Source: Aurelia coerulea (taxonomy: Eukaryota > Cnidaria > Scyphozoa > Semaeostomeae > Ulmaridae). Taken from it: 64,000 nucleotides of DNA. Of the stretch, positions 63,301 to 64,000 are shown piece after piece. The notes below the pieces were generated by a model. It saw nothing but the letters and a program-made list of their open reading frames with translations. It was not told where the DNA came from and did not search any database. The stretch is taken from assembly GCA_039566865.1 (NCBI GenBank), contig CM076945.1:7305501-7369500 (forward strand), in the 5' to 3' direction. The position numbers and the translations under genes were made by a program. How positions within the stretch are numbered: the first letter of the stretch is position 1; every line of letters begins with the position of its first letter.

Positions 63301-63685
63301 ATAGCAATAATTTCGTAGCAGAGAGTCACACTTAAATGCATAAATCTTTTCACTAAAATCGGTCATATAGTTAGAGCTATAAGACTTAGCAATATGGATA
63401 CATCTAATTTGGTCTTTTACAAAGAGTTGCATGAAGAAATTGTCATGGTGGATAATATAATCAAATTCTGATGATTTTCCAAAAATGTTCACTTTTTTGG
63501 GTAACCCAGTATATGATGAGAAACAAAAACCAACCTTAGAATTACAAGTCATTGCAACCTTCTCATCAATCTTTTGACCAATCTCACTTTTGAAAACATC
63601 CTTAGCAGTGACAGCATCTTCCAGCATTTCAAAATCACTTAGACAGAAATAGCATACATTAACATGACAAAAATTCTCAAGAACT
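27423..63685 (-). CDS. PUS10: PUS10, tRNA pseudouridine synthase (15 exons found, 5' end outside window)
   Basis: PUS10 converts uridines 54 and 55 of some tRNAs to pseudouridine in archaea and animals and has a role in microRNA processing in human cells. Exons (5' to 3', high to low coordinates): 63,535-63,685; 62,485-62,546; 61,648-61,669; 58,911-59,020; 58,634-58,719; 57,688-57,770; 56,184-56,226; 55,557-55,613; 53,592-53,724; 52,388-52,441; 44,554-44,617; 41,892-41,935; 31,177-31,275; 28,910-29,009; 27,423-27,488. From the second on, phases agree at every junction and give 340 codons plus stop. The catalytic block GREDVDVRMLGSG, QKTPIRVLHR, RPLAVR, STQAGTYIKEFVHGDF and the terminal EWPP are all present. 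The human protein is 529 aa, so the N-terminal part and probably about 65 central residues are not accounted for. Introns range from under 1 kb to over 10 kb and are full of transposons. Confidence 0.93.
27581..28104. mobile_element. Family T Tc1/mariner-like MITE (524 bp)
   Basis: Starts CCGGGTGTCCCAAAAAAG and ends with the inverted TAGGACACCCAG, TA on both sides (27,579-27,580 and 28,105-28,106). Lies in the last PUS10 intron. No transposase. Confidence 0.8.
28757..28832. repeat. Single terminus of MITE family K
   Basis: Matches the left end of the complete element at 57,914-58,508 (AAAGAGCCACTGCCACCCAG then CCTTTGCAGGCACGCTGCAA). No partner end was found nearby. Confidence 0.55.
28910..29009 (-). 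CDS. PUS10: PUS10 exon
   Basis: Encodes YIKEFVHGDFRRTKPSLGTL through DILELDVE. Human has Gly where the first Arg of DFRRT stands; the codon here is CGC. Acceptor TTTTAG, donor GAG|GTAAAC. Confidence 0.95.
29040..29310 (+). pseudogene. LINE reverse transcriptase C-terminal tail, split by a 62-bp palindrome
   Basis: LPKVKTETGRKTLAFQGAQI followed by FNNLQ is the familiar tail of jockey/CR1-like LINE polymerases. After the palindrome (29,177-29,238) the frame resumes with NNLQTETLLLNFKAS. It starts about 30 bp beyond a PUS10 exon, on the opposite strand. Confidence 0.5.
29177..29238. mobile_element. 62-bp palindromic insertion with 8-bp target duplication
   Basis: Flanked by AAATAACT on both sides (29,169-29,176 and 29,239-29,246). 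The left arm ACCCTGGGTACCAGA and GCCTAAAAATTT are inverted on the right, with a 5-bp duplicated ACCAG on the left only. It interrupts a LINE tail. Confidence 0.75.
29910..30985. mobile_element. Mutator-like MITE family M2 with a nested insertion
   Basis: Ends CTCAAATCTT near the left and AAGATCTGAG near the right. Flanks GTAGCAAAG and GTAGCAAAA form a 9-bp duplication with one mismatch. The outer halves match the element at 42,160-42,650; 30,201-30,774 is foreign. Confidence 0.6.
30201..30774 (+). mobile_element. 574-bp nested insertion with promoter-like motifs
   Basis: Flanked by the 12-bp direct repeat TATACGATGATT (30,189-30,200 and 30,775-30,786), which is single in the related element at 42 kb, so this is a genuine insertion. 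It contains CCAAT (30,347-30,351), an inverted ATTGG (30,383-30,387), the E2F-type word TTCCCGCCAAA (30,410-30,420), and then a good splice donor (ATAG|GTAAGAG at 30,541/30,542), all on the plus strand. The function is unknown. Confidence 0.5.
31177..31275 (-). CDS. PUS10: PUS10 exon
   Basis: Encodes RPLAVRNKTIHSM through LQLSTQAG and the first two bases of the Thr of GTY. Acceptor TCCACAG, donor GAC|GTATCC. The 10.6-kb intron before it carries the BEL/Pao element and the 1.2-kb tandem duplication. Confidence 0.92.
31500..31695 (+). repeat. Minisatellite of ~10-bp units
   Basis: Units of the form GAGTACAGTA, more than a dozen copies with substitutions, interrupted by a perfect 49-bp palindrome. 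Confidence 0.9.
31554..31602. repeat. Perfect 49-bp palindrome inside the minisatellite
   Basis: 24-bp arms (GCCTGATAACCAGCCCATTA and four more bases) around a single A. Flanked by GAA on both sides. Confidence 0.85.
31730..31962. mobile_element. Family T remnant
   Basis: Matches the right half of 27,581-28,104, ending ATTGGGACACCTGG. Confidence 0.6.
32572..32750. mobile_element. MITE family A, copy 2 (179 bp), with empty site in the paralogue
   Basis: AGACCTTTTAGCTATTCTAA and its inverse, flanked by AT. The sister unit reads AGCAAACAATGGCGC without it at about 33,791-33,805, so the insertion duplicated only AT. Confidence 0.88.
32842..32957. mobile_element. Small MITE family C, copy in unit 1
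   Basis: Ends TTGTCTCAAATTAGATG and CATCTCATTTGACACAG are inverted. Other copies: 33,890-33,992, 41,965-42,083, 52,708-52,823 and 62,357-62,470. Confidence 0.6.
34284..34614 (+). repeat. BEL/Pao 5' LTR (331 bp)
   Basis: Begins TGTGGAGGCG and ends TTTCCACA, with the inverted ends TGTGGA/TCCACA. By eye identical to the 3' LTR over all 331 bp. Confidence 0.95.
34619..34634 (+). promoter_or_regulatory. Putative tRNA primer-binding site
   Basis: TGGTCCACACGAGCGG, four bases after the 5' LTR, starts with the TGG expected to pair with a tRNA 3' CCA. The tRNA was not identified. Confidence 0.5.
34705..40092 (+). CDS. BEL/Pao Gag-Pol polyprotein, intact (1,795 aa)
   Basis: A single uninterrupted frame. 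In order: Gag-like domain (DUF1759 type) from about residue 130 (LPKLEMPTFTGRPEQWQEFW); Cys/His knuckles at 345-408, including a C-x2-C-x4-H-x4-C at 376-389; aspartic protease with LFDTGS (Asp458); reverse transcriptase with catalytic Asp798 and FVDD at 877-880; RNase H with Asp1075, Glu1118 and Asp1150; integrase with the H/C zinc motif (His1378, His1382, Cys1413, Cys1416) and the triad Asp1449, Asp1512, Glu1559; and a C-terminal DUF5641-type domain at about 1660-1750. All catalytic residues are present and no stop or frameshift occurs. No envelope ORF follows. It lies antisense in a PUS10 intron. Confidence 0.97.
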   Translation: MADLKKNVKKRKGHRLFVTETLKRTETLLTIDSTQRNVDLALQLKASLVDQLKRLEGLDEKVLDLLTEAVAEKEDGDRQLFLEIQESGGMRSEMTAALVGIEKYLEMNTASAVVVETSQSNTRSKVQAKLPKLEMPTFTGRPEQWQEFWDTFQSAVHDNGDISDVDKFAYLRRYVSGAAKSSITGFRTTAANYGLAIEALQKRFGRKSVIHQAHVDALLSLQPVFNEWDIVRLRKLYDAVECNHRALEALDVNPVSYESIVVPGIIKKLPEGIRLQITRGRDYLNWKVDEMLEQIRIELELREEYGRVEKKNVRLDYHGKRDDVAAAAKPATASTLVTKTKNLFCAFCKGNHEHHDCNEITSIEQRKQLARKYGRCYLCMRKGHVFWKCNSNFSCARCKGKHHISLCDSPGESAGPTGTSTSPTLHVGTECSIALQTAQALVKCPGLGSAVRVRVLFDTGSQRSFVTPRVVSGLQPIRKETIEISTFGQEGTIKGSKEVFQFELCPVNGGEGTKIEAYLVPSISSIRNEHIEVRKMQYKHLKGLWFSDVCKNADILEVEVLIGSDYLWCFQGDRTIRGEQYDPVAVETKLGWVLSGPLRGERVRSEMNVNLVGSEVMKDGNHGKKEEERELEKSVKKLWDLETVGIREENEVHEALKDNISFNGERYKVGLPWKEGHDKLPSNYWNSLKRLKGQVSKLRQEPEILQECDRIIKEQLDRGIIERVCELEKSDKIHYLPNHPVVRKDAKTTKVRMVFDASSKEKGGVSLNDCLHVGPALTPLLFDILIRFREKRIALVGDIEKAFLNVEVEERDRDCLRFLWVEDINAKVIQPVEYRLCRVAFGVNSSPFLLNATVQFHLDKFQNVDPEFVGIMKRSLFVDDLVGGNQTPEGTLKLYDLAKSRMSEGGFRLRKWLTNDHQVREKIVECEKNRESKRELGDDETYAKVSLGNVQKDPAMEKVLGIQWKCETDQFVFGFENIVTKCEALTPTKRNILSILASLYDPLGIVSPIVVSLKVLFQQLCVEKRSWDEEISGDERKQWEAWVRQLKRVQQISIPRCVHGMKSESAKYSLHGFADASLKAYCAVIYFVCESPEGVTVTLLTSKTRVAPVKTQTIPRLELMAGRTLALLMDTVRKALEAELELEYVRMWTDSKTVLSWINNKGEWKQFVRHRVNEILKITRKSDWGYCKSEENPADIGSRGVGAFELSEAKLWWKGPEWLQSKDEWPKKPENLETVETREEEKKSVVLSASEKVNASVGKVMNVEAFSSIQHLYRVTAWVKRFVSNLKAKRRGVLVTKGELTRDEIVNAERLWILDVQGRLKEQSNYKVLAKDLQIVEYNGLLKCKGRLGNSDLCFDARQPIIIPRQHHLTKLIVEDCHKRVHHSGLRSTLAEVRSKFWVPRGRQTVKNILRDCIVCKRVQGKAFETPPVADLPDFRVQEAPAFSNVGVDFAGPLYVKERKGVMQKVYIVIFACCVTRAVHLELVSDMTVQVFLNCLRRFAARRGTPSLIVSDNAKTFKAAKVLLKKLYKDQGFRGYIAQQGITWRFNLSKAPWWGAAYERMIGTMKRCLRKVLSNARMTFEELQTILVEVEGTLNSRPLTYEYDEVGSEVLTPAHLICGRRLISIPDHTVEDDITDSKLLKRFRYLARKKEHFWNRWRREYLADLREYQKGNRQINGRVVKVGDPVLVYEEHVSRCNWKVGVVEELIVGKDGHARGAKVRLVAKGKPVYLNRPVQKLYPLEIEAKNVKAGNDVPIEEKQNQTEETIQPLEVVRDRPARRVAALDSGWKTRAMLGP
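40101..40113 (+). promoter_or_regulatory. Polypurine tract
   Basis: GCAGGGGGGAGTA lies directly before the 3' LTR, the usual place for the plus-strand primer. Confidence 0.75.
40114..40444 (+). repeat. BEL/Pao 3' LTR (331 bp)
   Basis: Identical by eye to the 5' LTR, which points to a recent insertion or recent conversion. The base pairs after it (ATGAA) do not match those before the 5' LTR (GTTTC). Confidence 0.95.
40445..40860. mobile_element. Mutator-like MITE family M, cut by the BEL 3' LTR
   Basis: Matches 50,616-51,145 and 53,753-54,276 from the word ATGACTTGAAAGAAAC onward. About 60 bp of its left end are missing at the LTR junction and are not on the other side of the BEL element. 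Confidence 0.65.
40867..41040 (+). repeat. Minisatellite, four ~43-bp units
   Basis: Each unit contains AGTAGCCAGCTCCCAGGGGA or a variant and GGAGGCAGCTCACATT. Confidence 0.9.
41167..41754. mobile_element. hAT-like MITE family H, copy at 41 kb
   Basis: Ends AACAAGGACAGATTATGTAA and CAAAATCTGTCCTTGTT. Perfect 8-bp duplication GGCCAACC (41,159-41,166 and 41,755-41,762). Contains the inner palindrome also seen in the 7.3-kb copy. Just downstream of a PUS10 exon. Confidence 0.85.
41892..41935 (-). CDS. PUS10: PUS10 exon (44 nt)
   Basis: Encodes DLVVAQKTPIRVLH plus two bases of an Arg codon; QKTPxRVLHRR is a catalytic-domain signature. Acceptor TTTCAG, donor TAG|GTATTT. Confidence 0.93.
41965..42083. 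mobile_element. Small MITE family C
   Basis: Starts CTGTCTCAAATTAGATTTCA and ends with the inverted CTCATTTGAGGCAG; no ORF. Confidence 0.6.
42160..42650. mobile_element. Mutator-like MITE family M2, uninterrupted copy
   Basis: Inverted halves (AAAAAGGTGG on the left, ACGCACCATTTT on the right), with TGACGTCATCAAATTTC in the left half. It carries a single TACGATGATT where the 30-kb copy has a nested insertion. Confidence 0.6.
43078..43817. mobile_element. piggyBac-like MITE (740 bp)
   Basis: CCCTATCTGGACCGG and its inverse, flanked by TTAA (43,074-43,077 and 43,818-43,821). Next to each end is a palindrome of the form GGGGGGCTA/TAGCCCCCC. No transposase. Confidence 0.85.
44120..44490. mobile_element. 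Family T remnant
   Basis: Matches the right part of 27,581-28,104 and ends GGGACACCCGC. The left end is not recognisable. Confidence 0.55.
44554..44617 (-). CDS. PUS10: PUS10 exon
   Basis: Encodes AIVYAKNGITDEQLEKLSEF and K. Acceptor CTCACAG, donor AAG|GTATTC. The intron before it (52,387-44,618) is 7.8 kb of mobile DNA. Confidence 0.85.
44700..44868 (+). pseudogene. LINE reverse transcriptase fragment
   Basis: LSMPQGSVFGPLLFNIN is the PQGSxLGPLLF motif. After a frameshift, CNYTDDTTIYVSYS corresponds to the YADD block. Both catalytic-core motifs survive within 150 bp, but the frame is broken. Confidence 0.7.
44936..45320. other. G run, otherwise nothing seen
   Basis: A 14-base G run at about 44,941-44,954. 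The 64-aa frame at 45,120 is unsupported. Confidence 0.4.
45332..46414. mobile_element. Non-autonomous hAT element (1,083 bp)
   Basis: Ends CAGTGGCGTCGTGG and CCACGACGCCACTG, the style of many hAT termini. Perfect 8-bp duplication CAAAGTTG (45,324-45,331 and 46,415-46,422). The subterminal regions share the words TGTCGGAAAA and GGCCCCCCCT. No transposase remains. Confidence 0.9.
46880..47161. mobile_element. Palindromic MITE family P with internal tandem repeats
   Basis: About 45-bp inverted ends (CATGGGTAGTTAGACACTGC). The interior has three tandem copies of a ~50-bp unit (ATCTGCGGGGGAAATTTTT then TACTGCGGAGGAGAT), with a partial inverted copy. A shorter relative is at 48,548-48,640. Confidence 0.75.
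47198..47370. repeat. ~170-bp palindrome
   Basis: GAGATACGGTTTGTCCGA on the left is inverted on the right as TCGGACAAATCGTATCTC; the arms continue inward. It abuts the family P element. Confidence 0.7.
47430..48090. other. No gene seen
   Basis: Intron sequence of PUS10; no exon or repeat family recognised. Confidence 0.35.
48093..48508. mobile_element. Tc1/pogo-like MITE (416 bp)
   Basis: Perfect inverted ends of at least 26 bp starting CAGTAAAAACCCGCACATAA, flanked by TA. The phrase TAAGAACCTA recurs inside. No ORF. Confidence 0.85.
48548..48640. mobile_element. Short family P copy
   Basis: Starts CATGGGTAGTTAGACGCCGC and ends with the inverse CTAGCTACCCATG. It keeps the GCAGCGCTCCTCCATA word of the larger copy. 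Confidence 0.65.
48645..49310. other. No gene seen
   Basis: AT-rich PUS10 intron; nothing recognised. Confidence 0.35.
49325..49378. mobile_element. 54-bp palindromic insertion with 8-bp target duplication
   Basis: Perfect 18-bp arms TAGCCTGCGTGCAGACTC / GAGTCTGCACGCAGGCTA around an 18-bp loop, flanked by ACGGTCTC on both sides (49,317-49,324 and 49,379-49,386). Each arm is the 18-mer of 4910-4927 with one change. Confidence 0.85.
49851..50381. mobile_element. hAT-like MITE family H, copy at 50 kb
   Basis: CAACAAGGGCAGATTTTGTA and CAGCCCTTGTT inverted ends. Flanks ATACCAGA / ATACCAAA (7 of 8 match). Confidence 0.75.
50616..51145. mobile_element. Mutator-like MITE family M (530 bp)
   Basis: AGCATAGGTTCCAAATCTTT and its inverse at the ends. 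Perfect 9-bp target duplication CTCTCCCTT (50,607-50,615 and 51,146-51,154), the length typical of Mutator-like elements. Long inverted arms; TGACGTCA in the middle. Confidence 0.85.
51160..52380. other. PUS10 intron, no exon seen; AT-rich patch
   Basis: 51,945-52,015 is a TA/TTA-rich low-complexity stretch. I searched the minus strand for PUS10 exons and found none; phases do not require one. Confidence 0.4.
52388..52441 (-). CDS. PUS10: PUS10 exon
   Basis: Encodes KDMNLLKEGEEHKIKFY plus two bases; LKEGEE matches the family. Acceptor CTTTTAG, donor TAG|GTAAAT. Confidence 0.88.
52490..52650. mobile_element. Probable small MITE
   Basis: ATTCACACCGACAC on the left faces TAGTGTGAATAGGG on the right, with further inverted words (AACTAAACCAAGTTAA / TTAGTTTAAGCTGGTTTAAC). 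Not resolved further. Confidence 0.45.
52708..52823. mobile_element. Small MITE family C
   Basis: CATCTCAAATTAGATGTCAC and the inverse GACATCTGATTTGAGACAG bound about 115 bp. Confidence 0.65.
52918..53327. mobile_element. hAT-like MITE family G (410 bp)
   Basis: CATGGGTGGAAAA and TTTTCCACCCCTG ends. Perfect 8-bp duplication GTAAAAGT (52,910-52,917 and 53,328-53,335). Second copy at 62,610-63,025. Confidence 0.88.
53592..53724 (-). CDS. PUS10: PUS10 exon
   Basis: Encodes GRPFAVELINPRKTKV through VNQLQVVSK. The GRPF-ELxNP signature is diagnostic. Acceptor GATACAG, donor AAA|GTAAGG. Confidence 0.95.
53753..54276. mobile_element. Mutator-like MITE family M, second full copy
   Basis: AGCATAGGTTCCAAATCTTT to its inverse CCTATGCT; TGACGTCATCAAATTTC in the middle. 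No matching 9-bp flank is left. Its end lies only 29 bp from the acceptor of the PUS10 exon ending at 53,724. Confidence 0.75.
54383..54965. mobile_element. R1 (hAT-like) MITE with nested palindrome
   Basis: ACGCAAGGGCAAATTTGTAA and AAAATTTGCCCTTCCT ends. Perfect 8-bp duplication ATACTAAA (54,375-54,382 and 54,966-54,973). About 233 bp are native; the rest is the palindrome at 54,424-54,764. Confidence 0.8.
54424..54764. mobile_element. 341-bp near-perfect palindromic insertion
   Basis: Both arms (~160 bp) run CATGAGCGATAGGACACCAA inward and are almost perfectly inverted. GTCTGATCA occurs at 54,417-54,425 and 54,765-54,773, a 9-bp direct repeat. The arms carry regularly spaced copies of GGTAGTGAGCCACCTTA. 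Confidence 0.85.
55028..55110 (+). repeat. Purine-rich tract
   Basis: G/A-only stretch with AGGAAGGAAG units. Confidence 0.8.
55557..55613 (-). CDS. PUS10: PUS10 exon with catalytic motif
   Basis: Encodes LKFISAGREDVDVRMLGS. The RED-VDVR block holds the catalytic aspartate of the family, so the enzyme is predicted active. Acceptor TTCTTAG, donor CAG|GTAAGA. Confidence 0.95.
56184..56226 (-). CDS. PUS10: PUS10 exon (43 nt)
   Basis: Encodes ELACEKIQELFGAD plus one base. Acceptor CCATAG, donor ATG|GTGAGA. Confidence 0.88.
57688..57770 (-). CDS. PUS10: PUS10 exon
   Basis: Encodes RYNKFSRELSQTPWFIDG and IRKTETSVQ, a highly conserved PUS10 block. Acceptor ATAACAG, donor CAG|GTTGGT. Confidence 0.92.
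57914..58508. mobile_element. MITE family K (complete, 595 bp)
   Basis: About 60-bp inverted ends beginning AGAGCCATTGTCATCCAGGG, flanked by TTTAA on both sides (57,909-57,913 and 58,509-58,513). The middle contains a T/G-rich low-complexity run (58,085-58,146). The 5-bp duplication does not settle the superfamily. Confidence 0.85.
58634..58719 (-). CDS. PUS10: PUS10 exon
   Basis: Encodes YFSCPPESSPECCSI then YHESVLVA, parallel to the human segment ending in a Val-Ala just before GRYNKYSR. Acceptor CTGCAG, donor GCTG|GTAAGC. Confidence 0.85.
58911..59020 (-). CDS. PUS10: PUS10 exon
   Basis: Encodes MKTNKANQTAEPVQFTDLII and on to VEVSLP, corresponding to the stretch before the catalytic domain. 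Acceptor TTGTAG. The donor GCC|GTACAA is weak but is the one that gives the phase the next exon needs; AAG|GTGGAA nearby would break it. Confidence 0.65.
59030..59600. other. PUS10 intron with a family T-like end
   Basis: GTAGCGGGTATCCCAGAAA at 59,342 resembles a family T terminus. No exon seen. Confidence 0.35.
59610..59765 (+). repeat. LINE 3' UTR-like fragment
   Basis: Shares order and words (GGGGTTAGTCATGGTCATTT, then a CGCTCTTGTAGTGTTGTAA stretch) with the 3' end of the LINE tail at 10,529-11,035. No coding part. Confidence 0.4.
59867..61026. mobile_element. Foldback element with ~410-bp arms and TTAA flanks (1,160 bp)
   Basis: 59,867-60,275 and 60,615-61,026 are inverted copies with about 90% agreement, starting GGTAACTCTGCTTTCCGCTC. 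TTAA stands at both outer ends. The loop (60,276-60,614) has no recognisable coding sequence. Confidence 0.8.
61030..61480. other. PUS10 intron, low complexity
   Basis: Four TTTGTA units at 61,080-61,103; nothing else recognised. Confidence 0.4.
61484..61626. mobile_element. Family M2 fragment
   Basis: TGACGTCATCAAG followed by words matching the left half of 42,160-42,650. It ends just before the donor side of the 22-nt PUS10 exon. Confidence 0.5.
61648..61669 (-). CDS. PUS10: PUS10 micro-exon (22 nt)
   Basis: One base completes the previous Leu codon, then ILRFSWK. Acceptor TTTTCAG, donor AAG|GTGTTG. Accepted because only this frame bridges the phases of its two neighbours and the peptide continues the family pattern. 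Confidence 0.65.
62357..62470. mobile_element. Small MITE family C
   Basis: CTGTCTCAAATCGATGTCAC and ACATCTAATTTTAGACAG are inverted ends. Confidence 0.65.
62485..62546 (-). CDS. PUS10: PUS10 exon
   Basis: Encodes SLLRITVSVDYPNEDKELSL plus two bases. Acceptor GCCAG, donor GTAAGT (perfect consensus). A 115-bp MITE lies only about 15 bp downstream of the donor. Confidence 0.8.
62610..63025. mobile_element. hAT-like MITE family G, copy 2 (416 bp)
   Basis: CATAGGTGGAAAA and TTTTTCCACCCCTG ends. Flanks CTCAACAT / CTTAACAT (7 of 8 match). Confidence 0.8.
63300..63515. mobile_element. Family T remnant
   Basis: Ends TTTTTTGGGTAACCCAGTA, a diverged family T terminus. Reading frames across it continue from the PUS10 exon and are artefacts. 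Confidence 0.45.
63535..63685 (-). CDS. PUS10: PUS10 exon with CxxC pair
   Basis: Encodes NFCHVNVCYFCLSDFEML and onward; CYFC is the expected second zinc-binding Cys pair of PUS10. Acceptor TTAG, donor AAG|GTTGG. It begins with the last base of a codon and ends in phase 0. The match is weaker than for later exons and rests partly on position. Confidence 0.65.
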
Positions 63686-63689
63686 CTAA

Positions 63690-64000
63690 TTAAGAATTTT
63701 CTAAGGATTCTTATCACATTTTAATATGAATTCTGACGGGGTATGAGAAACTGTAAAAAAATTTAATCAAGAAGTCTTATGGAATCAGTAATTTTCTGAA
63801 GATTTAATCAAAATTGTTTGGGAAGAAACAGTTTCAATATGTGCAAGGTCTGCACTGGATGCAGTAGTGTATCTCAAGGCACGGGTGTGCTTCTTTACAG
63901 CATCATCTTTAAAAGTTCTGTTTTTTCAGCATGCTTTGCACATGCATGTTCTTGGTTGGTCTTCGTTACGTTGTCATGAAAATAGCAATAACAAAGAGAT
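63690..64000. other. Right edge, presumably PUS10 intron
   Basis: No exon with the first Cys pair of PUS10 was found here; it should lie further right. Confidence 0.35.

Noticed and set aside
63292..63717. 141-codon minus-strand frame as one exon
   Set aside because: Only the part 63,535-63,685 has PUS10-like content and splice sites; the rest is family T remnant sequence.
1..64000. tRNA, rRNA or snRNA genes
   Set aside because: I looked for B-box-like words and conserved snRNA/rRNA blocks and saw none convincing; a covariance-model scan would be decisive.

Overview
The window looks like animal nuclear DNA: AT-rich, intron-rich and packed with eukaryotic transposons. The mix of DIRS-like, Penelope-like, BEL/Pao, PIF/Harbinger, hAT, piggyBac-like and Tc1/mariner-like elements, many very recent, fits an anthozoan cnidarian (coral or anemone). 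That placement is inference and is not proven by any one feature.

Only two host genes can be supported. (1) Almost the whole right half (27,423 to at least 63,685, minus strand) is one gene for PUS10, the tRNA pseudouridine synthase. It is broken into at least 15 coding exons of 22-151 nt, spread over about 36 kb. Fourteen consecutive exons (62,546 down to 27,423) join with intact splice sites and a perfectly consistent reading-frame phase into 340 codons plus a stop, ending in the PUS10 C-terminus; a fifteenth exon at 63,535-63,685 carries a CxxC pair. The 5' end lies beyond the right edge. (2) At the left edge (1,206-1,692, minus strand) is the likely first coding exon of a homeobox-type repressor with an eh1 motif; its other exons would lie to the left of the window.

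Everything else is mobile DNA or its debris. 1.7-19.7 kb: MITEs, foldback elements, hAT and Tc1/mariner-like elements, a LINE tail, and a Penelope-like GIY-YIG remnant inside a small satellite array. 19,758-26,559: one DIRS/PAT-like retroelement with split direct repeats in the order A1, body, B1, A2, B2. Its A1 repeat carries a 673-bp Harbinger insertion, and A2 preserves the empty site. 26.6-64 kb: the PUS10 gene, whose introns hold an intact BEL/Pao retrotransposon (34,284-40,444, identical 331-bp LTRs, 1,795-aa Gag-Pol), a 1.2-kb tandem duplication, and many MITEs whose target-site duplications (TSDs) can be read directly: 8 bp for hAT-like, 9 bp for Mutator-like, TTAA for piggyBac-like and TA for Tc1/mariner-like.

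The most unusual items are very short palindromic insertions (18, 54 and 62 bp) flanked by perfect 8-bp TSDs, the split-repeat element whose internal junction reproduces its own circle junction, and the BEL copy whose two flanks do not match. No rRNA, tRNA or CRISPR array was seen. All coordinates were read by eye; splice sites were chosen on GT/AG, phase and protein continuity.
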